DNA of 64,000 nt from Marchantia polymorpha subsp. ruderalis (GCA_037833965.1 AP031351.1:27106501-27170500); one strand, 5' to 3'. Counted from the stretch's first letter, positions 11,716-24,140 are shown. The notes: generated by a model not told the origin, from the sequence alone. A program made the numbers and translations.

Positions 11716-14700
11716 ATGGCACCGTCGGCCATGCTCGACCCCAGTGCCACCTCGGCCGCGCGTCTCACCAAGTGCCCTCCGCTCGCACCGATTTCCGCCT
11801 CGCGTTCGCACCTTTCGCGCGATGGTCTTGAGCTTGCGAGTCCTGTGAGTATGGTGGTGATCGATGGCACATTTCGCCGGCTCGGGTCTTCGTTCAGCGG
11901 GTTGTGTACATATTCGAACTCCGAACTGAGGCGGTCCGCAATTACGTCTAGTTGTGGCGCCAGCCGACCCCGAGTGCATGCTTGTAAGGATCAATTATTT
12001 AATCCTCGCAGAGGTGTATCGTCGTCTTCTCTCGTGCGGCGCAACAAATTAGCAGGGCGGAGGAGGGATGTGCAAAATATCTCGGACGTAATTTCCAGGT
12101 ATTGGAATGTTAGGTGGGCAGGTTTGGTCGCTAGAGCCGAGCAACAGTATTTGGAAGCATCGTCTGAAATTGCGAAGGGATCAACCCAGACTAGGAGTTC
12201 CTTGGTGGACGAATTAAATGGGAGTGACCGCGGTGACCAAGGATCGATGGATGCCGAGCCGAAGCAGAGCCCAATTGGAGTCTTTCCTGGCGGTGTCAGA
12301 AGAGCCGAAGTTCGTATACCAGGACTAGTATTGCGTTTACAGGTCTTGGAAGTGCTCGAGGGCAAAGCTTTTGAAGGATTTCTCGATACATTGAGTGCAA
12401 TTGTAGCTGAGAGTTTGACCATGGTGATACTCGAATCAGGAGTAGATGGTGAAGGAGGAGCTCGACTCTACGAGGCCGCATGCTTACTTAAGTCGGTTTT
12501 GAGGGGGAGAGCAGTATTAATGGTAGCTGAAAGGGTGGATATTGCTGCCGCAGCTGGCGTCGATGGTGTTGTTCTCTCAGATGAAGGTCTCTTCGCTTCC
12601 TTAATGACCAAGAGTTGATCTTGCTGTCAGGTTTCTCGTTATGAGCTGCTTCTTACAATTTGTGTCAGTGTCAGCTGTACGCTAATTCGTTACACTCTGG
12701 GAGGGAGAGAGTCATGGGAAAATTATCAGTGGTCTCTCTATATGTGTGAACTTTTCGCTTTTTTCGCAATCAGATTGTATACGTGCCGTCAACTGCAGAG
12801 GTGGATTGGTTTTGTATGTCCTGCAGTGACCAATGTACGTGTATAGTTCTCTATCAAGGCAGTTTGCTTTTCCGCATTTCCTTCCGAACTGACTAAACAG
12901 CTAGGAAAAAAATTGTTGTAAAATGTTTTATAAAATGCAAGAGCGATAAAATGAGTAGCAGAATCTGACTCAGAAAGTACAAGCCCTTACCCTACCGCCA
13001 TGTCTCATACCCTGAGCCCCCAGCGTTGTTCGATCGCAAAATTGGAATGTCTGCAAAGTTTACTTGGTCGCTATGCCCTATGCAGGCTTGTCAGGTTCAC
13101 TAATAATCTAGTAGTTGAAGTGAATCTGGTGCTGACAAGGCTTGTCTTAGTTGACAAGAACTCGTTTCATAATAATGAGTTCTGTCCTGAGGTTTCAGTT
13201 GTTCAAGCGAAGGGGTCATACAATAATATAGCAGGTGACCGGGCTAATCAGGGCTAAACAGTTCACTGGGCAAATAGACGTGTCAAGGTTTTGTGCGCTA
13301 TACACCTCGTATATTTGTGCTACGTTTCTGTAAGTTGTTTCTGTTAGTTTTCTGTAAGTCCATACCAGCTGATGTCCCTCGAAAGTGGTCTCGGACATAG
13401 CGAAGTCGAAATGTAGTTCACACTGGAATGTTTCACAGTATGTGCTACGGAACAATCGACAATATCTCTTCCGTCGTGCTTGCCAATAACCATTTCTTGT
13501 GGTTCATGGCACTCCACAGCCCTGGGACCTCTGACCCAAGAGGGTTATGTCCTACAGTCACGTCGCCATAGCTCTCGGACCAAAGGCCTTTCGTCCTTCC
13601 AAGTTTTTATCTTTTGCAAAGCACGTGGCATTTTGTGACGAGTTTTTCTCCATAATACTAGATCTTTAGCTTGCCAGGCTTCACAAACTCATATTGAACA
13701 GATCCGCTTTTATCTTCGACTCGGTAATTTATTCCGTGACCAGTCGCTATGTAGATAATTTAGTGCAGGTTGTTTCAGCCTCGTTCTCAGTAAGGATGGG
13801 TGTAAGAATAAAAAAGCACAAAAACAAAGTTTTTGTGCTTTTTTATTCTTACATCCTCCTATGTTCACAGGACGTCCGTGTACTTTTTCGTTATCAGGGT
13901 TGTCTTATTAAAGGACATGAATACTGTGTCTAGTAGTTGGTTTGCTTTCAATATCTGTTCTCGAGTTGTCTCTGTGCACATTTTTTCTGTTTTGTCGAAT
14001 CTATTCTACATATAAACTAGGGCCTTACGTCGAGAGTCATTCTTCTGCAGGGCTACCTACGGTGGTGGCTAGGAGGATGATGCAGAATGTTGTTTCAGAC
14101 TCTGCCGTACTGCCCCTTGTGGCTAGGACTGTCTCATCAACGCAGTCAGCCAGAAGTGCAACTGCTTTGGAAGGAGCTGATTTCCTACTTCTGCAGTGTC
14201 CTGACGTGGAGGATTTGGGGAGGTACACTAGGAACATTTGTATTGAAGTGAGCATTCCAGTCTTTGTGGATGTCTCCACCCGATTGTCTGGGTCGAAAGA
14301 TGAAACCGTAGGTCCAGCTTTGGAGTTGTTTGAAGCTGGAGCAAGTGGACTTGTTTTGGATGGAACGAAGTTGATGGAAGGTGGCGTCATATGCGACTTC
14401 GTGGCCGCACTGTCGTCGTGTATGACCACAGCAATGAACCAAAGAAGTAGTGCCAATGAAACTCAAAGTGGAACAGATTACTCACAGGTTGTGTACAATG
14501 AAACCACCGATGAAGGGTCGTCTCCTGGTAATGGAAGAGGTCTGGAGGTAGCCTTGGACCTAGATGAGCTGGCAAAGTTGATTGTGGAAGAAGAGCGCGA
14601 GTTGCTTACAACCATGGTTGAGTTTGTTCGAGCTGCATCTCCAGAGGTCAGATCTCCAACACGGCTCTACTCATAGAAAGTCCTCTCTTTTCCCTCCTCC

Positions 14701-17700
14701 TTTATATCCTCTACCTTTTTTTTTCTTCTTAATTTTCTTTTGTTACATCCACCGGTTAGCCAGGGCGTGCAGGTCTTCAGGCTATGACAGGTAAACACTA
14801 ATGAACGCAGTTTCTTTCAGACCTCTCCTTACCTTGAACCTCCCCTTCCCCAACTGCTATGCTCACGGGGTTAGACTAGAAATAATCTAAGGATTTGACA
14901 CTTTCAATACGGTATCGTGAATCAGAAGCACGACTTGGAAATGTAAGTCCGTAGTTTCCTTATGACCACTCGTCGGTGCTGTATTGATGAATTCGTGTGA
15001 ACATGGGCCTTTCAGAGTGATACATGCATCATTTTACTTCATATTCCTTTGATTACTTAGTTCGGGCACGTCAAATTTTCATAACTGTTCACACGAATCA
15101 CACAGCACCTCACACCACAATTCTGTATGTACGTTTCATCCTTTCTGCGATTTTTACCCACTTTCTGGTTTGCAGATGGAAGAAATATCTCTTTTGGTGG
15201 ATGCTGTGAAGCAGCTGGATGAGCTCTTCTTGCTGGTCATTGTGGTGCGTATTTCCATCTTCTCCTTTTGAGTTGTACCTAAGGGAGGTTCCGAAAGCCT
15301 TTGCGGATGCAAGCTTTAAATGCGAGATTCCCAAGGCTTCTGCCTGCTTCCGAGAATAGTCGGAACTTTTTTTTGCCATTTTGAATGGAAGTGGATATGC
15401 AAGTGAATCGAAGTCCTTCTCGGTCAGTATGTCACTCAATCGGACAACAGTGTGATTTGGGATCGTAATCACTTCTCTGCCATGTCACCCGATGGCATGT
15501 TGTTCTCCTGATTTACTTGATATCAGCCGTTAACTAAGTACTTGCATTTCTGGTAGCGCATTATATCTGAGACCATTCCACAGCCAGAAAAGTATATACA
15601 AGTCCATATGCCATTCTGATCTTTGCTGACAAGCTTGTATACTTTCCGCTCATCAACTTGAACCAGATCGAGCACCTCTTCTTTGTGCACGCAAATGCGT
15701 TGAAAATGAATTGAATATGTTCCCCGCTTCTTTGCCATAAAAAAGAACACAGAACATACGATAAATCAATCCAAACTTTCCAAGGCATTAATATCGCAAG
15801 AGTGATCAAATTGACTGGTTTGTCTTGGAATGGAGAGAATGTTGAGAGAAGTCCGTGAATGAGGTGACTCAAAGTCGGTTGGCTCACTGTTTTCGGTTTA
15901 GGTTAGTCCGCTGTTTCTTATGTTTTTGTTGCCTCTTGGTCCAAGGCATTGTCGATGTCAAATCCTTTTTGTTTTTTTGTGTAGGGAGAATTTAATTCAG
16001 GAAAATCGTCTGTAATAAATGCCCTTCTGGGTGAAAGGTTCCTGAAGGAGGGGGTGCTTCCAACGACGAACGAAATCACCGTACTTCGGCATACCGGGGA
16101 AGGCGATGAAGGAAAAGAGCGATCAGAAAAACATCCAGACGGTCACTTCTTACGCTACCTTCCAGCCGAGCTATTGAAGCAGGTTAGTGTGAACACCGCA
16201 AGTTACCATTGTGTTCACAAAGCGTAACGAACGAATGTTTTCAAGCTGCCACGAACCTACAAGCAAGTTCTAGTTTTGATCTTTAGCGGGTGATGTGATT
16301 TGCCTCGTACAACGTCAGTGACGACTTATATATGACTTGATAAATAGTTTTGTACAAAAATTTTTATTCCTTGGTGCTTTAAGTTTTGACTACCGAAAAG
16401 GAGGCTTCAAGTTTCGAGCAGCAGTCCCAATATCGCGTTTTTAATCTTGTCTGAAAAATGTTGGTCAGAGCAGATGAACCTTGTTGACACGCCAGGGACA
16501 AATGTTATTCTTCAGCGCCAACAACGGCTCACTGAGGAATTCGTCCCTCGCGCGGATCTAGTTTTGTTTGTGTTATCTGTCGATCGGCCTTTGACAGAGA
16601 GCGAGGTGAGCTTTCAAAATTTGCTCACTAATTCATTTGATGATGATTCAACTATCCTTGGGATTCGAAGGGAACGCGATCCAGGTTTTACAGACTAGAA
16701 ACTCCAACGGTGGAAAGGTCACTTCTGTTTCAGACGTTTGAAATTGTTGAAATGGTTTGTTTTACCTTTCTGGCTTCAACGTGCGTCGTTCGGTCATTAA
16801 TCGTTTATTGGTAAATCTGCTTGACAGGTCACATTTCTCCGATATATACGTCAGTGGGGCAAAAAGATCATCTTCATTTTGAATAAGTCTGATGTTCTGG
16901 CGGATCGCAAAGAGGTAATGTGCAAGAGGCCTCAAGAAACTTTTGATAATGCATTTGTGATTTGTTCTTCTGCCTTCGACTTTAAAAAAAAAATAAGGTT
17001 AGACTCTGAATTCTCGGCTACCGCTCATACTGGTGTTTGACGTTATAGGTTTTTTATTGTGAGATATTCGAAATTTAATGATATATTTGAAGAGCCAAAA
17101 GGCTGGCTCTTATATATTTCTGATGATGAGATTTGGTGTTTTACAGTTGGAAGAGGTTTTAAAATTTGTTAAGGAAAATGCCCAAAGCTTACTCAGTGTG
17201 GAGGAGGCATCTGTATATCCTGTCTCTGCTCGTCGAGCTCTTCTGGCGAAGCAAGCAGCCGTGAACGAAGATGGGGTCGTAGATAGAGAGCTACTTATGC
17301 AGAACTCATCTTGGAAAAGTAGTGGATTTGATGAGTTAGAGGACTTCATATTCTGTTTCTTAGGCGGATCCACTGATGCCGGTGCCGAGAGGCTCAGATT
17401 GAAACTCGAAACTCCTTTAGGAATCGGAATGGCGTTGCTTGGTGCTAGTGATCGACAACTTGCGGCGGATATTCTGAAAGCAGAATCGGATCTCAGAGTC
17501 TTAGCTCAGATAGAAGAGCAACTCAAGCAATATGAAAATGCTGTTCAAGCCGACGCTGCACTGCAGAGGGAGCGTACGTCGCTGCTGGTGAGAGCTGAAC
17601 CAGACTTTCTGCATTTGCACCTTTGGTGCATTCTTATAATGTGGTTAGCAGTGCTTTTTCACGTGGTTAGCAATCTCTTCTCTTAGAGACTTCCTTTCTC

Positions 17701-19387
17701 CTCATATCCGTGGAACTTCGGCTGTGAGTCTGATCTGACAACCTCCGAATGTCGCAAAACTCCGACATTGGCAGATTACAGGAGCCAAGGGGCGTGCTGA
17801 CAAACTCGTGGACTCCATCTTACGGCTCTCCAATATTGAGGCCATAACAAAGTATCTCTTGGGAGCCGATGGAGTTGAGACCTTGCCTGTTTCCAGCGAA
17901 TTTGGTCGACAAGTCATGGGATCTGCAACGACTGACATTCAGGTAATGAAAGTTCAATGAAGGATTACTTGTGACCTTGTATGGGATCATGTTATGTTGT
18001 CTGTGATGTTTGTGAAATATCACACTCTTCTTGTTACCTGAAATGCGTTGATACTCGGTAGGCATACGAGCGAAGTCGTACGCAGAAGGGCACAATGAAA
18101 CTTGTGATGAATATTTGAGATGGAAACGCTGATTACGCTCACGTCAATGAGTATTTGACATAAAGTAAATATGCTGACTTACAGCCTTAGGACTTTGCCT
18201 TCCACAGTCATCCTCTAGAATTCTGATGAAATCCTGTTTGATCTGCAGAGAGTCTTGGATGAACATGGAAGTTGGATGGTGTCCAACGCCCTAAGGCAGC
18301 TAGACATCTATGGAGAACTCGTGAAGAATCGCTGGCCTGAGGTAATGGCAGATATGAAAGCTGGAACCTCTAATGGGTTGCAGCTTAACGACAAGTTCAA
18401 GGAGGAGCAACAGAAGAATTCGAGTAACAGCATTGCAGTCCTGGAAGCTTTTGATGTGAAAGCAGCAGAGATATTACTTGACCAGGAGATTCGAGAAGTG
18501 GTACAACTGTCGAACCTTATACACTCTTCTCAGTTTTCAAATGTTTTTCAAAGTTCAAGTGACTTCAATTGATTCGAAATGTATCACTCGAAATTTGACT
18601 AGTTTTCAAATGTTTTTCAAAGTTCAAGTGACTTCAATTGATTCGAAATGTATCACTCGAAATTTGACTAGCCGAAGCGGGTGGTTGATCGTCAGGTCCT
18701 GAGTACGTTTTCAGGTGTTGGAGCTGCTGGTGTTACTGCATCTGTTTTGACGTCTGTCTTACCAACGACATTAGAAGATCTTCTCGCTCTAGGCATCTGC
18801 ACGGCAGGCGGGTAAGGATACGGGAGGATTGAGGGACTGGTTATTATTACGGTGATGAGCTGGCTGAGTTGCTCTGTCAGTCTGCTTCTAGATTTCTAGT
18901 CCAGTCAGGTGCTAAATTTGGATTTAGTATGCCGATTCATTTCTTTAAGTGTTTGCATTATAAGTTATATTTTGATTTTATCATCGGAGGCTTGTATTGA
19001 ACAGGAAGTTCGTCATGCATCTCAAATTGTCAAGATCAGGTACGATGATTCGTCCAGTCTGAGGTTCTGGATGTGACAAGAACTTGGTTGTTTATCATTG
19101 TCTGCAGATTTGTGGGTATTTGGAACCTGCCTGCCAAGAGGCAAGACATAAAGAAGAAGATAAGTAGAGTCGCCGATAATTTGATCAAGCAATTGCAGCA
19201 AGCGATGGAGAGAGATTTAGAGCAAAATTTGGATCAGTTGAGGGCGGACATTCAAGCACTTACAGCACCATACAGACTAGCAGCGGAGGCTGAAAGAGCG
19301 CGGCTTCTTGCTCTTCAGATTCAGCTGCAAGTATTAGACAACCAACTGCGGTTTTTAAAGCAGAAGGTGCAAAATCTTGGAAAATAA
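11716..19387 (+). CDS. FZL: FZL: plastid dynamin-like GTPase with ThiE-like N-terminus
   Basis: FZO-like (FZL) is a plant dynamin-family membrane-remodelling GTPase of chloroplasts, known to affect thylakoid organisation and plastid morphology. Eleven coding exons join in phase: 11716-12586, 14051-14646, 15176-15244, 15985-16182, 16474-16605, 16828-16914, 17147-17587, 17775-17942, 18249-18500, 18696-18811, 19108-19387. They total 3210 nt, about 1069 residues. Residues 1-110 are Ser/Arg-rich and transit-peptide-like; a later ATG at 11851 is an alternative start. About 215-300 and the start of exon 2 match the thiamine-phosphate-synthase-like domain (VAERVDIAAAAGVDGVVLSDEG, cut by intron 1). 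GTPase motifs: GEFNSGKS (513-520), PTTNEIT (538-544), DTPG (583-586), NKSD (641-644). Hydrophobic membrane segments lie near 943-985, then a Glu/Gln-rich coiled coil to the C-terminus. A possible extra exon (about 18994-19039) is not needed for frame. Longer than the roughly 900 residues of Arabidopsis FZL. Confidence 0.93.
13801..13853. repeat. Perfect 25-bp hairpin in FZL intron 1
   Basis: TGTAAGAATAAAAAAGCAC and the six bases after it form an arm (13801-13825) that is perfectly complementary to 13829-13853, with a 3-nt loop AAA. It sits within the intron between exons 1 and 2. Confidence 0.95.
18533..18670 (+). repeat. 69-bp tandem duplication in FZL intron 9
   Basis: Two identical or near-identical 69-bp units (GTTTTCAAATGTTTTTCAAA at 18533 and 18602). 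They lie between the donor at 18501 and the acceptor at 18695, so they are intronic and do not affect the protein. Confidence 0.93.
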
Positions 19388-21400
19388 TCCGTGCCAGGGT
19401 TTAGATTGTCGGCTGATAAATATCACTGCCCAGTGGCAAACAATTGTTCCTTGTCAGCTTCGTGAAGTCTGGCCATAAACATCTTCCCTCTAAACTTCCT
19501 GCACTTAAGGGCCAGGTATAATCGCTTAGAGTAGGCTAGAGTTATGCCATCCTTACGGAGGGACTCATTGTTGTAGCGGGGGATGAGCGAGGTGAAAGGG
19601 AAGGTCCGATTCACCCTTGTAAATTATTGCATCAGTCAGTCTGACTGATTGTGCGGAAGCTGAGATTGTAGATTACCCTTGTCCTTAACCGGGTCCTTAG
19701 TCTATAATGGCAGAGGGCACATTTCAGAACCATTTCTCGCATTGGCTCATAGTCCAAAAATCTCTTTGTTTTTTGAATCTCAAATCCAAAGGCTTGAATC
19801 ATCTCAGTTTTTAAAGCACTCCGAGCTTTAGTGAGGGGTGGTTGGTGTTTCTGAAAAATCCAGGATTTTTCATTTCGTCCAGTGTTTTCTGCTTTCACAC
19901 AAACTCTTCCCGTCGTTTGCCAATCACGTAAGAAATGAATATCTAAAAGGCTGACAATGAAACGTGGCTCATTTTACCTTCTATCGTGTAATACATAAAT
20001 ATATTCATATTTTCACAGATGTCAACGCAAGCGTCGACCGGTGCTGCCATTGGGTGCTGGACGCTGCATCATCTGTCCTTTAAATAAGTAGATTGACCAG
20101 GCTTTTGATAATTGACCATCAAGTGGTGGATAAAAGCCGAAGTCGCGAAGATTCCGTCAGCAGTCTACGGAAAATTTAGTGGATGGGAAGCGATGGGTAC
20201 GACCTCAGGAGTCAGGGCCAGGGTCCTGGCCTAATGCTCGGCAGCCCGGCCCATGCCCATGCCCGAGTTGCACCTTTAACTCCATATAAGGGTCTTCGTC
20301 GAATCCTGTCGCGGATCTTGTCTGAAAACTTTGCATGCGGTGCTGGGACAGGTGTACCCTTTTTTCCTGGAAGTGCCGGGATCCCCATTGGGTCGAGGCC
20401 CCATCAGTTTTATGCACAAAGGGCGGAAGTTTCGATAGTTTAGTGGCGACGAGGTGACAAAGATTGTATTGTCATGTCGCAACGGAAACCTCTAGCCTTC
20501 TATTTACCTTCTCTGTTCGCATCTGACGCATTCCCCGTTCCATTCCCTCCCCCATTTCTCTGGAGCATTTTACCGTCGACGTGGAGGGTTGCGGAATATA
20601 TCTATCCACTTTGCAGAAGCAATTCGCCTCTCTGTGTGTCAGTGGCGTCAGCGGTACCCGCCGCCGCCCAGAGTCCAGATCCCAATTTCCAACCCCAATT
20701 TGATCAGCTTGTGCTGATGGGACAAAAGGGAATAGAAGAAAGGATCTTCACGCACGAGGGAAGCTGAAGGGTCCCACTGACAAGTGGACGAAAGTTTCGC
20801 GCAACCATTCCTTTTAATATTTGGGAGGGGAGCAGAGGCGACTTTTCGCAGCTCAAAGAAGTAAGAAAATGTCCTTCAACAACACGCATGCATCATAATG
20901 ATGCGAAAACGAAAATGTAGCGAATAAGATCTTTCTTGGTTTCGACTGAATGGCGAATACTGTATAACTTGCGAAAAGCCTAAAGAAAACATTATCATGG
21001 ATTTCATGATAGTCACTTCTATTCCATGAAAAATCTGAATTAGTTTCGAAGATTACTTTCATGTGGCATTTCAAATATATCGTCAAGGTTAATGATATAT
21101 TTCAAAAAAATGATATATTTAATCCTTTCAAAACGTGGTATACATTCTTCGCTATCTAACTTAAACACTTTCCGATAATGATGGAAACGTATTTTTGTGA
21201 TACCAAGAATATTTTTATATACAATATGCAAATTTGAGTTCAACACCTATTTTAAAAATTTCTATAGTACGTGTCATTTTTTGAATAGAAATTTTTGGTA
21301 GATACATTTTTTGAAGATGGAAATTACCTGTAGTATGTGAATATAAATCTCACATTATTTATCTTACTTTTTTTTTTCAGTTCTTTGAACCACATTTCGT
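19388..21400. other. 3' flank of FZL and intergenic DNA
   Basis: No recognisable gene. A moderately GC-rich patch at about 20180-20780 has open frames on both strands (for example one of 97 codons at 20474-20767) without any known motif. Sequence becomes AT-rich from about 20880. FZL polyadenylation must fall in the first few hundred bases. Confidence 0.5.
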
Positions 21401-21430
21401 CTCAAATTTGAGACAAAATGTCGTTCAGAA
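21401..21430. repeat. 30-bp near-perfect palindrome
   Basis: ACATTTCGTCTCAAATTTGA and the following bases read the same on both strands except for one pair. The half-site GAGACAAAATGT recurs at 21733-21745 beside a Copia LTR end, so the palindrome may be two LTR tips head to head. Confidence 0.8.
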
Positions 21431-21689
21431 CAATGTGGTTTAGTTAATCTCCAATAAAAAATTACAAAGTCCTAGATATTTTAAAGCCCTTAAAAAAATA
21501 TTATTATATTGATATACATTTTGTATTATATACGAATTTTTTTATCTATTCAAATCATTTTAACACAATTCTATATGGATGAATAAATTTTAAAATCATT
21601 ATTTATTGTTTTTTTAAGTTTAAATATTTTTACCATTTTTTTGTAATCTAAATTTCTAAATTAAAAAAATTAAATATTTCTTTAATTTT

Positions 21690-22688
21690 GAAAAACTTAA
21701 AAGAGCAAAACATCCAAGTGACAGAAAACATTCGAGACAAAATGTAGTGTGGTTCAGCCCTTCAAAGAGGCTACGTCCACCAAGAACACACTACACTTTA
21801 CTTCTAGGTCATGTCCAGAAAATTATTAATGTGCAAGGCAAAATCAGAGGTATTTACCTCCAGTTTAGACAACCGTCCTAGCTATAAATAGCTAGGACCC
21901 GAGGTTACTACTTAATTGGAGTTAATCTCAACAACCTTCCCTTAACTCACGTTAAGCAACAAAAACCTATAGAACATACATTGTTACTCTGCGGGAAATT
22001 CTGGACAACAACCTAACACAAGACACCTTTTTTACACAAGAGTTAACTAGATTTAAACCGTAACCTTAACATAATAGAGTCTTTACATAAAGTTAACTAA
22101 AAAGCCAGTTAATATAGGGAATAGAAATCTCATAACCTATATAATTACTTCGCATGAAATTCTAGAAAAAAAATCTAATACAAGGTACATGTTTACAGGA
22201 GAGTTAACTAAAACTAAGACGTAATCGTCACATGATAGAGTAAATATATAAAGAGATAATCGAAATTACTATGTTAGCAAACTCTACCTGTACTCCTCAT
22301 GTGGGTGTACCTACCTGTGACTATTCCTCACCGTCGTCCATGACTAAATGTCGCCCGTGACTCACTCTTACTGTCGCCCACAACTTACTCGCCCGCAACA
22401 AACGTCGTTTGCGACCATCCATCATCCGCGACCGTTGTCCACAACTTATCTTCAGTCATAATGTTGTATATATCATGGCCTAAAACCACAACTTATATTC
22501 GCTCACGACCGTTGTCACTATCAATTATGAACCATCATGGTCACCGTTGAGCGTCCGTCGACCGCGATAGACCTACCGACTATTGTTCACCACATATCGC
22601 GGTTGCACCGCCAGACGTAGATACCATTGATCGCTATTACCCCAACCGATCGTTTTCCGGTCTTGGCCGAATGCCCGCTGCACCTGCC
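21690..22688 (-). mobile_element. Minus-strand Copia remnant lacking coding sequence
   Basis: On the minus strand this reads leader repeats (22300-22688, GTCGCCCGTGAC-type units seen from the other strand), a 3' untranslated region (21934-22300), a purine tract GTTAAGGGAAGG, and an LTR that starts TGTTGAGATTAACTCC at 21933 and runs to about 21700, with U5 motif GTGGACGTAGCC near 21775. All gag-pol is missing, so the leader is joined almost directly to the 3' UTR. The 3' UTR holds two diverged copies of one segment (about 21965-22085 and 22135-22245). It abuts the start of Copia-2. Confidence 0.7.
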
Positions 22689-22978
22689 GGTTGAGGTTAA
22701 CTTTGGTTAAGGAGTTAACTGAGGTTAGTTAACCGATGTTAATCACATATGTAGCTATTTATAGCTTTGAGTGTTTGACTACCTTGGATATATATACACT
22801 GAGGATGATATGAAGACGATCACTTCAATCATTCAAGTAGTATACTCTCTAGTGTATTCCTCTGTGGACGTAGGTCTTGAGGGTGAACCACATTATACGT
22901 GTGTAATTTTGTATTTCTCGTATTGTTGGATTGGTAAAGTGTGTCGATATAATTCTTGTGTTTTGCGTTTACAATTGG
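22689..22978 (+). repeat. Copia-2 5' LTR
   Basis: Aligns with 35752-36035 over its whole length (GGTTAAGGAGTTAACT, AGCTATTTATAGCTT, GACTACCTTGGATATATATAC, GTGGACGTAG, GAGGGTGAAC). The first bases have decayed from the expected TGTTGAGG. The sequence after it (TTGGAGCATAGC) is a poor match to a methionine-tRNA primer site. Confidence 0.88.
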
Positions 22979-23650
22979 AGCATAGCTGGTTAGGTTCGGA
23001 CTCAATGTCAGAGGGTTTTGTCGGGTCGGAATTTCTTGCCACGATTTTATTTTATTTTTCAATGACAGATTTTGTTGACAAATTTTTTGAAAGTGAGTGT
23101 GAATGTGTTTGCAAGTTGTAGACATATTTTTCACGAGGTAACAATTAGAGAAGTTCTGTCAAGCTGTTGGAGTTTGAGAGTTGGAGAAATTGTCAAGAGG
23201 TGAGAGAGAGCTGAGTTCGGGCGGGCGTTGTGAGGCGTCAGAGTTCGGGCAATGTGACGTATTGGTTCTCAGAGGGCGAATGGTGGTGGACTTCGTTCTT
23301 TTTTGTGTCATGAAAACGTAGCAGTAGGGAGCGGAGCGGAGCTAGGCAGGTGGCAGCACAAGGGAGAAATTTTACAGGAGAGGCAGTGGAACGGAGGAGG
23401 CGCATCAAAGTATTTTTTTTGGAGTGACCGGAGAAAACCTAAACCCCCTGAGAGCGCGCGGAGACAGTCAGGCCGGAGGAGAGGAGATCGCATGAAATTT
23501 TGACGTGCGGTTAGGGCTTGAGCTCCCGCACCCCCCTTACCCTCCAGAGGGAATTACCTAACTCCCCAGGTTGCGCAGGAGCAGAGACTAGTAATAAGGC
23601 CGAAGCTCCCCGCAGAGGCAAGCATACCGGAGGAGGAGTTCCCTTCCCTT
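22979..23650 (+). other. Copia-2 leader, 5' part
   Basis: Untranslated leader between LTR and repeats. Purine-rich stretches (GAGAGAGAGCTGAG near 23200) give way to GC-rich DNA from about 23300. No coding motifs. Confidence 0.6.
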
Positions 23651-24140
23651 ACTCTCCCTCCGCAGGAACCTCCCTTTCCCTCCCGTGAAGGTCAAGACAG
23701 GAGGTGCTACACCGCTCCCCTTCGTCGCCCGAGCGGTAGGACAGGATTCACGCAGGACAGGAGGTGATAAACCTTGTGCTAAACAGTAGGGTTTGCGCAG
23801 GCGAACGGTAGGCAGGGAACCGCTTCCCTTCCTCGCCCGCGCGATAGGGCAGGGTTTGCGCAGGCAGGTGGTCCGCTCCCCTTTCCCCTCCGACAAGGTT
23901 TGCGCAGGAGAAGGGCATGAGCCCCCTCCTTTTTATACCTCGTGCGGTACGAAGGGGTTTGCGCAAGCGAGCAGTAGGGCAGGGAATCGCTCCTCCGCTC
24001 CGCTTCTTCGCCCGCGCATGGGCAACTTTTGGGCAGGCAAGTGACCCGCTCCCCTTCCCCCTCGGACAGGGTTTGCGCAGGCACGCGGTAGGGCAGGAAA
24101 CCGCTCCCATTCCCTCCTCCGCGTGCGCGGTTGGGGTTAA
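23650..24140 (+). repeat. GC-rich degenerate minisatellite in Copia-2 leader
   Basis: Repeated unit built from GGTTTGCGCAGGC, GCGGTAGGGCAGGGAA and CCGCTCCCCTTCC. GTTTGCGCA(G/A)G occurs at about 23789, 23857, 23899, 23959 and 24070, giving degenerate units of about 40-110 bp. Long open frames on the minus strand here follow from the GC-rich repeat, not from a gene. Confidence 0.8.

Noticed and set aside
11479..11994. 171-codon minus-strand frame
   Set aside because: Antisense to the first exon and 5' UTR of FZL in GC-rich sequence; no domain.
12290..14676. Separate thiamine phosphate synthase gene
   Set aside because: The ThiE-like region is in phase with the downstream GTPase exons, as in known FZL proteins, so it is one gene.
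15110..15887. Minus-strand frames of 75-120 codons
   Set aside because: They cross exon 3 and the intron of FZL, antisense, and contain no known motif.
20474..20767. 97-codon + frame with a hydrophobic start
   Set aside because: No recognisable motif, no splice context, and an equally open opposite strand nearby; not supported as a gene.
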